This document shows, piece by piece, positions 7,570 to 13,735 of a stretch of 13,735 nucleotides of DNA. Made by a program: the position numbers and the translations under genes. The notes under the pieces are model-generated. The model searched no databases. It had not been told where the DNA came from and worked only from the letters and a program-made list of their open reading frames with translations. The stretch is from NCBI GenBank assembly GCA_934613165.1, contig CAKTSW010000010.1:1-13735 (forward strand), given 5' to 3'. This DNA comes from an uncultured Ellagibacter sp. Lineage in GTDB: Bacteria > Actinomycetota > Coriobacteriia > Coriobacteriales > Eggerthellaceae. Every line of letters starts with the position of its first letter. The stretch's first letter is position 1.

Positions 7570-8528
7570 ATGCGTATCTCGTATATCGACGAGTTTCTCG
7601 AACTGTATAAATGCGTCAACTTCAACGAAGCCGCGAGAACCTCTTCATAAGCCAGTCGACGCTGTCGAAGCACATCAAGGCGCTTGAAGACGACCTTGGG
7701 GTGAAGCTTTTCAACCGCGACAAATACTATTCCGAGCTCACCGTCCAAGGGAGCGAGTTCTACGCGTATGCGGTGCAGATATCGAAGGCGTACAAGGCCG
7801 CCCAGGAGCAATTCGAGAACGAGTCGGTCGCGCGCGGGCGGTTCCTCGTCGGGGGTCTTATGGACAGCGCGCTCGAAACGGATTGGCTCAACCGCGCGAC
7901 GAGGGTGATGCGCGCACGGTACCCCCAGTTCACCCCGATGTTCATTCCATCGGGCATCAATTCTCCCATGGGGGAGCTTGCCTGCGGCAACCTCGATGCG
8001 CTCATTTTCGCGTACAACGGCAACGACGCGTTCGCGGGCGAATCGGGCCCGATCCGCGCCATCCCGCTTAAGCGCGTGCCGATCATGGCGCTTGTGAGCG
8101 CAAACGGGTCGCTTTCGCATTTGAGCGTCGTCAAGGCGGAGGACATGAAGCGCAAGACGTTCATCCAGATGATGGGGCCGCGCATGCAATCGGGCTGGCG
8201 CGCGATGGCAAGGTTCCTCGAAGGGCTGCACATCGAGTACGACACGCGTCAGGTGCCGATCATGTCGGCGTACGATTACCCGAGCATCGCGCTTTCCGAC
8301 GACGACGTCCTTCTCATCCCGAAATGCGAGCTGTCCCCCAACGCCCTTGCGGGCAACGCCCTCATCGAGGGCGCGGTCGTCCTTCCCATCGCCGAGGCGA
8401 CCGCCTTCACGCCGCTCGACCTTATCTTCAAGGAGAACGACGCGCCGGCGTTCATCGACGATTTCGCGGACGTGCTCAAGAAGACGCCGCTTTTCGCAAG
8501 CGCCTGCCCGACCTTCGAATGCATTTAA
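7570..8528 (+). pseudogene. LysR-family transcriptional regulator, frameshifted in the N-terminal HTH
   Basis: Two frames together make one LysR-type regulator of about 319 residues. ATG 7570 has a strong ribosome binding site (AAGGGGG) and reads MRISYIDEFLELYKCVNFNE, a typical LysR start, but this frame stops at TAA 7648-7650 after 26 codons. The rest, LFISQSTLSKHIKALEDDLG onward, is in another frame from about 7638 to the stop at 8528 and contains the second half of the winged helix and the effector-binding domain. One missing base near 7636-7638 (AGAAC instead of AGGAAC) would join them as NEAARNLFISQS. The ATG at 7611 in the second frame has no ribosome binding site and would give a protein lacking the first HTH helices. 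Either the gene is inactivated or the base is a sequence error. An intact copy would probably control the divergent molybdoenzyme operon. Confidence 0.85.
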
Positions 8529-8530
8529 CC

Positions 8531-8629
8531 GGCGCGCCCGCCCGCGTGCCGGGTGCCGGCGGCCCCGCCTGACGACAGGCCCCGCGCGCCGTTTAAGGAC
8601 GGCGAGACGGAGCGCCCGAATGGGCGCTC
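8531..8629. other. GC-rich hairpin cluster between convergent genes
   Basis: The gap between the LysR stop (8528) and the convergent stop at 8642 holds several short perfect stems: GGCGCGC 8531-8537 with GCGCGCC 8584-8590, enclosing GCCGG/CCGGC (8548-8560) and GCCTG/CAGGC (8567-8580), then GAGCGCCC/GGGCGCTC with a GAAT loop (8610-8629). None is followed by a T-run. The last hairpin is the best candidate for a shared transcription end. In sequence this GC-rich, some of these stems will be chance. Confidence 0.35.
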
Positions 8630-8641
8630 GGCCGGGTGCTT

Positions 8642-9313
8642 CTATAGCGCGACTTTTCGAGAGGTGCCGTCGGCGAACAGGATGTGCGCCGTGCTCGCGT
8701 CGAGCTTGCGGGCGTCTTGCTCGTCGAGTGCCACGCGCGCCACGGCGACGCTTTGGGCGGTTATGCCCGAATTGAACCATGCGCGCACCTGCTTGATGAC
8801 CGCCGGGGCGTTATCGGGTATGGCGCAGTCGGGCGTGAGCTCGACGTCGATGAGGGCTTTCCCGTCGAATTCGTACTGAACGGAGCTGAAGGGCACCTCA
8901 AGCCCGCCGTTGCGGTGGCGCATCGTGTTGAAGGCGACCATGGTGTTCGACACCTTTGTGGTGACGTTTCGCAGCCAGCGGTCCATCATGGAATCCCATA
9001 GCTCGACGGCCGCCGGGTTGTCGGTTTCCCAGTAGGGCTTGTGCAGCCGTATGGCGATGCGCATGATGCAGCGCGCCGGAACGATCTTAAGCGACGCGGC
9101 GGCCTCTTTCCCCGCGTCGACGTTGCCGTCCTCGTCGGTCGCGGCTGTCTCGATCTCTGCGCGTTTCTCGGCGCTGATCTCCTCTTCGTGGAACTTCACG
9201 CGGGTCGGCGCGATGTACAGATACGAGCGCTTGATCGCCTGCGTGAGCTCGGAGTTCGGGTCGAGACGCGAATCGACGTTTACCGTCAGGATGACGGATG
9301 GTCTTACGGACAT
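8642..9313 (-). CDS. Hypothetical protein, 223 residues
   Basis: I do not recognise this family. ATG 9311-9313 is preceded on the minus strand by GAGAGG at good spacing, and the protein begins MSVRPSVILTVNVDSRLDP. A longer frame upstream is only the antisense of the next gene. The sequence has an alternating hydrophobic start, a charged segment at about residues 43-70 (EEEISAEKRAEIE...EDGNVDAGKE), and a more conserved-looking part around 80-190 rich in W, F and Y. There is no signal peptide, membrane helix or cysteine motif, so it is probably a soluble cytoplasmic protein. It is transcribed away from the TorD operon and shares with it the intergenic region that carries palindrome copy 2, which suggests a common regulator. 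It is real on codon pattern and start signals; its function is unknown. Confidence 0.75.
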   Translation of the reverse strand: MSVRPSVILTVNVDSRLDPNSELTQAIKRSYLYIAPTRVKFHEEEISAEKRAEIETAATDEDGNVDAGKEAAASLKIVPARCIMRIAIRLHKPYWETDNPAAVELWDSMMDRWLRNVTTKVSNTMVAFNTMRHRNGGLEVPFSSVQYEFDGKALIDVELTPDCAIPDNAPAVIKQVRAWFNSGITAQSVAVARVALDEQDARKLDASTAHILFADGTSRKVAL

Positions 9314-9357
9314 ACCTATTCCTCTCTTTGTCAACGTGCCTCTCGAACCCGTTTCCG

Positions 9358-9387
9358 ATTGTGCCGCCGCCGCGGTGCTTTCGTCAA
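9358..9387 (-). promoter_or_regulatory. Promoter candidate for the 223-residue gene
   Basis: On the minus strand TTGACG (9382-9387) is followed after 18 bases by CACAAT (9358-9363), about 45 bases before the start codon. The -35 is close to consensus, the -10 is fair and the spacer is acceptable. Confidence 0.45.
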
Positions 9388-9436
9388 CAACTTGCCATGC
9401 ACGTTTTGGATTCGACTGATTACAAAGGGCATCGAG

Positions 9437-9452
9437 GATTCCCAAATGGAAT
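9437..9452. promoter_or_regulatory. Palindromic operator candidate, copy 2
   Basis: GATTCCCAAATGGAAT is identical to copy 1 at 7449-7464. Here the flanking C extends the arms to GATTCC-N5-GGAATC. It ends ten bases before the TTGACC of the plus-strand promoter candidate, so its centre is about 50 bases upstream of the expected transcription start, a usual place for a LysR-type activator site. Confidence 0.65.
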
Positions 9453-9462
9453 CGACATCGCG

Positions 9463-9490
9463 TTGACCGCATCGACTCGCTTCCCATACT
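9463..9490 (+). promoter_or_regulatory. Promoter candidate for the TorD operon
   Basis: TTGACC (9463-9468), a 16-base spacer and CATACT (9485-9490). The -35 matches consensus in five of six positions and the -10 in four. Transcription would start near 9497 and leave a leader of about 120 bases before ATG 9620. Palindrome copy 2 sits just upstream. Confidence 0.5.
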
Positions 9491-9619
9491 GCACAGGTAG
9501 ATAAGCGCCGCTCGAACCCACGATTGCGACGTATGCCGGGCTTCCTCCGTTCGAGGGGAACGATCGCGAATCCGCGCGACAAGGGAGCTTCGGCTGAAGA
9601 AAAAAGAGGGAGGGCGAGA

Positions 9620-10459
9620 ATGCCACAACCAACAGATTCGCGAGATCTTTCGTCGTTGTTCGACGACGGGTTCGATCTCGAGCAGGCTATCGACGACCGA
9701 TTCAGCACCGAGGGAATCGACACGGAAAACGGCTCCTGGATCCCCGAAACGCCGACGCAGACCGCGAAGGCGCCGGTCGTGAGGAAAAAGGCCGACACGC
9801 GCACCGCCGAAGAGCGCATAGACGACCTTTTCTCGAAGATGGGGCCGCAGCGCCGGATCCTCATCGCCGTTTTGTCCGCATGCGGTAAGCGCGCCCCGTT
9901 CGACGAGCTCGATCGCGTCGTCGGCGAGATGCAGCAGTTCAACGCCTCGGTCTATTCGACGTCGAACTTCTGCGCGATGCTCGAGGCGGCGGGCGCGCTC
10001 AAGCACGTCGTCGAGGACGGGACGCTCTATCGCGACTTCGTGAACGAGCCCGAGCTCGTCGTCGTTGACGGTCTTGAATTCTTGAAGCCCCGACCTGCGC
10101 CGAAGAGCTTCTGGGAGGCGACCGACGAAGGTACCGCCCGCGTCGCCGCCCACGACCCGTACGCCCAGCTCGCCAAGATTTACGGGGAGTTCCCGCACAC
10201 GCTTCCCATCTACAAGCGCGTGCTGTCGATGCTCGCGGAAAGCCCCGACGGCGTCGAGCTCCCGGAAATCGCCGCGGCGGTCGACGACGACCCGCTCGTC
10301 CAGAAGCCGCGTTTCTACGCGGGGCACTTCCTCGAGCGGCTCGAGCGCGCCGACGCGGTCGAATGGCGCGGCGCCTGGTGCATAACCGACGTGGGGCGCG
10401 CATCGCTCAAGCAGATGGACGACGTGGCCGACCCGGGCTTGCCCGGCGCGGAAAAGTAG
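9620..10459 (+). CDS. Probable tandem winged-helix protein, first gene of TorD operon
   Basis: A 279-residue protein of no family I can name. ATG 9620 is chosen for the GGGAGGG just upstream; a longer frame from 9524 has an arginine-rich unlikely N-terminus and no ribosome binding site. Residues 1-60 are acidic and polar and look disordered. Residues about 62-140 (helices with DELDRVVGEM and SNFCAMLEAAGALKHV, then a short strand with VVEDG) and about 181-265 (LPIYKRVLSMLAE, LPEIAAAVDDD, FLERLERADAVEW, then WCITDVGRASL) each read like a winged-helix fold, the second ending in the T-x2-G pattern common in such domains. A DNA-binding or protein-docking role is inferred. It is followed after 13 bases by the TorD gene, so it is probably co-transcribed with it. 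Confidence 0.8.
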   Translation: MPQPTDSRDLSSLFDDGFDLEQAIDDRFSTEGIDTENGSWIPETPTQTAKAPVVRKKADTRTAEERIDDLFSKMGPQRRILIAVLSACGKRAPFDELDRVVGEMQQFNASVYSTSNFCAMLEAAGALKHVVEDGTLYRDFVNEPELVVVDGLEFLKPRPAPKSFWEATDEGTARVAAHDPYAQLAKIYGEFPHTLPIYKRVLSMLAESPDGVELPEIAAAVDDDPLVQKPRFYAGHFLERLERADAVEWRGAWCITDVGRASLKQMDDVADPGLPGAEK

Positions 10460-10472
10460 AGGGGGCAGGGAA

Positions 10473-11300
10473 ATGACCGAGCAGAACGCACAGGGCGCGA
10501 TCGGCGCCGAGGACCAGGTCGCGGACGCGCGCGACGCGGATACGGTGGGCAATGCCGAGCTGCACGATTTGTGCCGCAGCTACGCCGACGCCTTCGGGCT
10601 CATGGCCCACCTTTGCAACAAGGAAGTCGACGAGGGCCTTCTCGCCACGCTCATGGAGACGCTCTACCCGCTGTCGAGCGGCAACGACAACGTCTCCGAA
10701 TCGAGCCGCCTCATCGCAGGGTACCTTTCCAAGACCTGGGAGGGCGCGCTTGACGATATGGCCGCCGACTACACGGCGACCTTCATCGGGCACGGGTCCG
10801 ACGGGCACAGCGCCGCCTACCCCTACGAGTCCGCCTACACGAGCTCGAAGCGCCTGCTCATGCAGGGCGCGCGCACCGAGGTCCTCGCGATCTACCGCAG
10901 CCAGGGCCTCGACAAGCAGGAAAGCTGGCGCAACAGCGAGGACCACGTTTCCGTGGAATTCGAGTTCATCCAGCGCATGTTCGTCCGTGCGGCCAACGCG
11001 TTCAAGCGAAACGACGTCGAACATGCCGAGTTCTTCCTGACCACGCTGCGTGGGTTCGTCGTCTCGCACCCCCTTGCGTGGGTTCCCATGCTCGCCTCCG
11101 AGATGCGCAACTTCGCGAAGACCGACTTCTACCGCGGCCTGAGCTTCATGCTGGTGGGGTATCTGCAGCTGACGAAGCAGATGCTCGACGAGATCCTGGG
11201 AATCGAAGAGGACGCGCAAGGCGCCGACGCGGACGCCTTCGCCGTCGACTTCGGGGCGAGCCTCGACGACGGCCTTAACGTCGCTGCGGACGAGGACTAG
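10473..11300 (+). CDS. TorD/DmsD-family molybdoenzyme chaperone
   Basis: A 275-residue, mostly helical protein with the family's landmarks: YTATF (100-104), PYESAY (117-122), a glycine turn at G145, EDHVSVEFEF (156-165) and the later helix pair FFLTTLRGFVVSHPLAW (187-203). These chaperones bind Tat signal peptides and apo-forms of molybdopterin enzymes in the cytoplasm, so that cofactor is inserted before export. The molybdoenzyme at 4395-7307 has such a signal and is a natural client, but this is inferred from neighbourhood and a shared operator motif. It is somewhat longer than typical TorD proteins (about 200 residues), with an acidic N-terminal extension of about 25 residues and an acidic tail of about 30. 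GAGGGGG precedes the ATG. Confidence 0.9.
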   Translation: MTEQNAQGAIGAEDQVADARDADTVGNAELHDLCRSYADAFGLMAHLCNKEVDEGLLATLMETLYPLSSGNDNVSESSRLIAGYLSKTWEGALDDMAADYTATFIGHGSDGHSAAYPYESAYTSSKRLLMQGARTEVLAIYRSQGLDKQESWRNSEDHVSVEFEFIQRMFVRAANAFKRNDVEHAEFFLTTLRGFVVSHPLAWVPMLASEMRNFAKTDFYRGLSFMLVGYLQLTKQMLDEILGIEEDAQGADADAFAVDFGASLDDGLNVAADED

Positions 11301-11307
11301 ATGCCGT

Positions 11308-13218
11308 ATGGGTTGCAACCAGAAAGACGCGCTGCTCGTCCGCGGCGCCTCATCGACGGGAAAAACCGCTGCCCTCGCCGCGCGCGCTTGCGAGCTTGCG
11401 GCGGCTGGCGAGGACGTCCTCGTTGTCGCCGCCTGCCCGGGTGGCCTGCGCGAAATGGGCAAACGGCTTAGCGCCTTCGGCGATGGGGGCTCCGTCCGCC
11501 TTGTCAGCGCCGAGCGCTTGGCGTCCGATCTGCTTGGAGAGCCGGAAGTCGCCGCGCACCTGGGCCATCCCGCCCGCCTCATGATGCCCTTCGAGCAGAA
11601 GATGCTCTTCGAGGATTTGAAGACGAGCGGCATCAAGCCCAAGCGCCTGCGCGAGATGACGGGGTTCTTCGAGCGCACCTACAGCGACCTGGGCGAGCGA
11701 GCCGATGACTTCCCCTTCGAATGGGAAGAGACGGGCATGCTCTCCTACGAGGAGGGGTATCTCTCCCTTTACAAGGTGGCGACGATCGAGCGCGCCTCGT
11801 GCGTCATTTGCCGCTGTCTTGAGGAAGACGGGTCCTTCGCCGCGCGCGTCGGCGCGCAGCACGTGCTCGTCGACGACTATCGGCTCTTGGGGCGTGCCAT
11901 GCAGCGTGCGTGCTGCGCCCTGGCGAAGCGGGAAATCGTCGTGTCGTGGGATGACGCCCCGGCGACCCCCGTCCGCTTCCGGTTTCCCTGCGAGACGGGC
12001 GACGCCGAGTTCTTGGAGGCGTTCCCGAACGCGCGCGTCGTCGATCTGGGCGCGAGCCGCGCGAGCCGGGGCGTATGCGAGGCGCTGGACGCGATTCGCG
12101 CAGACGAGGTCATGGGGCTCGAGTCCCTTACGTGCGCCCTCGGCGAGGGGTCGCAGGCGGGCGCAGGCGAGCGCCGAGCCTTCGCCACCCCCGCTGCCGA
12201 GCTCGAGGGCATCGTGGGCATCTTCAAGGAGGCTCACGATCGAGGCGTCGCCTGGAGCGATATGGCGATAAGCGGCGTGAGTGGGCTGTGGCTCGCGAAC
12301 GCGGCGTCGGCCTTGCGCCGCGCGGGCGTTCCCGTCTCGGTCGTGCCCGATGACGACGTCGTCCCGGTCGGCTTCGAAAACGAGAAACGCAACGACGCCG
12401 CGCGCCTGGCGAGCATGATCGCGCTCGCCGCGAACCCCGACGACGACATGGCCTGGCGCGCGTGGTGCGGGTTCGGGTCGTACACGGGCAACAGCGCCGT
12501 CTTCATACGCATCCGCGAGGCGGCGAAGGCCGACGGATGCGGCGTGCGCGCCGTGCTCGAGGGGATTCGGGCGGGCAAATACCCCAAGATCGGCGCGATC
12601 GCCGACTCGGCGAACGTCGTGACCGCCCTCGACGAGGCCCTCTTCGCCTTGGGAAAGCTCGAAGGCGCCCGAGGAAGCGAGCTTCTCCATCTTGCCGCGA
12701 CGCTTTCCCAGGTAAACGACGGGAAGCCCGCTAGCGGCATCATGCGGCTTATAAGCTGCGCCAATGGGCGGCACGGTCTGTCCGGAGGCGAAGACGCCCC
12801 GGCTCTTGCGGCCCTTTTGGCGCATGCGGCGGCAGAGCCGACCCGCTCGGCGGACGACGCCGTGCTCGCTTGCGCGCCCGAGGGCATGGCGGGCGAGAAG
12901 TTTCGCGTCGTCGTCTTCTGCGGCGCGGTGAACGGCATCGTGCCGAAGGCGAAGTACTTCGATGCGGCTCAGCTCGAAGAGGACAAGCGCGACCGCGTGC
13001 GCCGCAAGGACGAGGCGCGCCTGTACGCGGCGCTTTCATGCGCAACCGATTCGATGCATGTGACGAGCTTCACCGACATCGGGCTCGAGCAAGCCGAGCG
13101 CCTGAAACTCGAGATGGACCGTATTCGGGCGGAACGCGGCATGCGCATCGCCACGGTGTCGCCGAGCGTCTTCGTGCTCGGCATCCCCGATGCTGGCAGA
13201 GCCGGTGACGGGCGATGA
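11308..13218 (+). CDS. Degenerate UvrD/Rep-like P-loop protein
   Basis: A 636-residue protein that follows the outline of superfamily 1 helicases but has lost key residues. Q-motif-like NQ (4-5) and an intact Walker A (GASSTGKT, 13-20) open it. Motif II is HVLVDDYRLL (185-194) where helicases have VDEFQD, so the catalytic glutamate is aspartate and the Gln is Arg. Motif III is reduced to VVSWDDAP (211-218). The C-terminal half has AGVPVSVV (339-346), FRVVVFCGAVNGIVP (532-546) and RLYAALSCATDSMHV (571-585), which match motifs IV-VI, but the usual TRA is SCA, so the arginine finger is gone. It may bind ATP without being an active helicase. It starts eight bases after the TorD stop and its stop overlaps the ferredoxin start (ATGA). 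A DNA repair role is possible but unlikely in this operon. The size is near that of small UvrD proteins. Confidence 0.85.
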   Translation: MGCNQKDALLVRGASSTGKTAALAARACELAAAGEDVLVVAACPGGLREMGKRLSAFGDGGSVRLVSAERLASDLLGEPEVAAHLGHPARLMMPFEQKMLFEDLKTSGIKPKRLREMTGFFERTYSDLGERADDFPFEWEETGMLSYEEGYLSLYKVATIERASCVICRCLEEDGSFAARVGAQHVLVDDYRLLGRAMQRACCALAKREIVVSWDDAPATPVRFRFPCETGDAEFLEAFPNARVVDLGASRASRGVCEALDAIRADEVMGLESLTCALGEGSQAGAGERRAFATPAAELEGIVGIFKEAHDRGVAWSDMAISGVSGLWLANAASALRRAGVPVSVVPDDDVVPVGFENEKRNDAARLASMIALAANPDDDMAWRAWCGFGSYTGNSAVFIRIREAAKADGCGVRAVLEGIRAGKYPKIGAIADSANVVTALDEALFALGKLEGARGSELLHLAATLSQVNDGKPASGIMRLISCANGRHGLSGGEDAPALAALLAHAAAEPTRSADDAVLACAPEGMAGEKFRVVVFCGAVNGIVPKAKYFDAAQLEEDKRDRVRRKDEARLYAALSCATDSMHVTSFTDIGLEQAERLKLEMDRIRAERGMRIATVSPSVFVLGIPDAGRAGDGR

Positions 13219-13735
13219 AAGAGGCGATCCTCGGCGTATGGGAGGGCATCGACAGCACGCTTTTGGGGGTGCATCCCGAGCGCTGCATCTGCATTCGCAA
13301 CAAAAACGCCCATTGCATGCGATGTGCCGAGGTCTGCACGACGGGGGCCATCGCCTTCGACGGCGAGACGCTTTCGCTCGACCCCGACCGCTGCATCGGG
13401 TGCGGAACCTGTGCGACCGCGTGCCCGACATGCGCGCTCGAGGCGAAGAACCCGACCGACCGCGAGCTTTCCGCCGCTTGCGCGGCGAAGATCTCCTCGT
13501 CGGAGGGCTCGCTCGAGCTTCGCTGCTCGAGCAACGTCGGCGGCGGGGAGGCGTCGGGGGAGGTGCCGGACGTCATGTGCATGGGGCGCCTTGACGAGTC
13601 GCTTTTCGTGGAGATGGCGCTGCGCGGATGCAAGCGGGTCGTCCTGCACACGGGGGACTGCGCGGCATGCCCCCATGCGCACGGCGGCGCCCTGGCGCGC
13701 GAGGTCGCATCGTCGGTGTCGGATCTGCTGGCGGC
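13215..13735 (+). CDS. Ferredoxin-type 4Fe-4S protein with MvhD-like C-terminal part (3' truncated)
   Basis: ATG 13215 overlaps the previous stop by four bases and the frame is open to the edge of the window (173 codons seen). Cysteine groups C26/C34/C37/C41 (with an extra C24) and C60/C63/C66/C70 form two [4Fe-4S] sites, the first with an unusual seven-residue gap. The following part has single cysteines at C89, C104, C122 and C139, and a CMGRLDESLF (122-131) ... GDCAAC (147-152) pattern that resembles, from memory, the MvhD/F420-hydrogenase delta-type iron-sulfur domain. No signal peptide or membrane helix is visible, so it is a cytoplasmic electron carrier. Its position behind a molybdoenzyme chaperone suggests it supplies electrons for a cytoplasmic step or partner; the partner is probably encoded beyond the window. 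Confidence 0.85.
   Translation, partial: MKEAILGVWEGIDSTLLGVHPERCICIRNKNAHCMRCAEVCTTGAIAFDGETLSLDPDRCIGCGTCATACPTCALEAKNPTDRELSAACAAKISSSEGSLELRCSSNVGGGEASGEVPDVMCMGRLDESLFVEMALRGCKRVVLHTGDCAACPHAHGGALAREVASSVSDLLA

Larger units (their letters stand above)
9314..9619. other. Divergent regulatory intergenic region (306 bases)
   Basis: This gap separates the minus-strand 223-residue gene from the plus-strand TorD operon. It holds a minus-strand promoter candidate near 9358-9387, palindrome copy 2 at 9437-9452 and a plus-strand promoter candidate at 9463-9490. The remainder (about 9491-9605) would be the operon's leader; I see no small gene or strong structure there. Open frames crossing it lack start signals. 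Confidence 0.6.

Noticed and set aside
7611..8528. ATG 7611 as an intact start of the LysR gene
   Set aside because: No ribosome binding site, and the product would lack the first HTH helices, which are encoded in the overlapping frame from 7570.
7464..8780. Minus-strand frame opposite the LysR gene
   Set aside because: Arg/His-rich antisense translation. The LysR domain features are on the plus strand.
9314..10552. Upstream extension of the 223-residue minus-strand gene to give 636 residues
   Set aside because: The extension is antisense to the winged-helix-like gene and runs through a promoter region; ATG 9311-9313 has a proper ribosome binding site.
11350..12825. Minus-strand frame of nearly 500 codons opposite the helicase-like gene
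   Set aside because: Low-complexity antisense translation without start signals; the plus-strand gene has recognisable motifs and operon spacing.
1..13735. CRISPR array, tRNA, rRNA, insertion sequence or phage signals
   Set aside because: Looked for regularly spaced repeats, terminal inverted repeats and transposase or integrase motifs; none seen. The two 16-base copies are isolated operator-like sites.

Overview
The window looks like a chromosomal segment of a high-GC anaerobic actinobacterium, most likely a gut Coriobacteriia of the Eggerthellaceae type (Eggerthella, Gordonibacter or Adlercreutzia relatives). This is inferred from the GC-rich coding sequence, from a Tat-exported molybdopterin enzyme with its own ferredoxin subunit, membrane anchor and LysR regulator, and from a separate TorD/ferredoxin operon. 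No rRNA, tRNA, CRISPR array, insertion sequence or phage gene was seen.

Layout. (1) 1-2661, plus strand: the 3' part of one ABC transporter half and a complete second half, overlapping by 11 bases, probably a heterodimeric exporter or siderophore-type transporter. A strong two-way terminator at 2709-2742 separates it from the convergent operon. (2) 2833-7307, minus strand: a tightly packed operon for a respiratory-type molybdoenzyme. It encodes a catalytic subunit with Tat signal, [4Fe-4S] site and a probable cysteine Mo ligand, then a four-cluster ferredoxin subunit, then an eight-helix DmsC/NrfD-like anchor. The catalytic subunit resembles the acetylene hydratase / catechol dehydroxylase side of the DMSO reductase superfamily more than true DMSO reductases. 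(3) 7570-8528, plus strand: a divergent LysR-type regulator gene whose frame is broken near codon 23 by an apparent one-base deletion inside the DNA-binding domain. (4) 8642-9313, minus strand: an unrecognised 223-residue protein. (5) 9620 to the right edge, plus strand: an operon of a probable tandem winged-helix protein, a TorD-family chaperone, a degenerate UvrD-like P-loop protein, and a ferredoxin with an MvhD-like tail that runs off the window.

How the parts may work together. A TorD-type chaperone would be expected to serve a Tat-exported molybdoenzyme such as the one encoded here. The same 16-base palindrome (ATTCC-N5-GGAAT core, which fits a LysR-type T-N11-A box) lies in both divergent intergenic regions: between the molybdoenzyme operon and the LysR gene (7449-7464), and between the 223-residue gene and the TorD operon (9437-9452). 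This suggests one regulator controls both operons, although the adjacent LysR gene appears frameshifted in this sequence. The most unusual piece is the helicase-like protein: it keeps a Walker A motif but has lost several other helicase motifs, and it sits between a molybdoenzyme chaperone and a ferredoxin.
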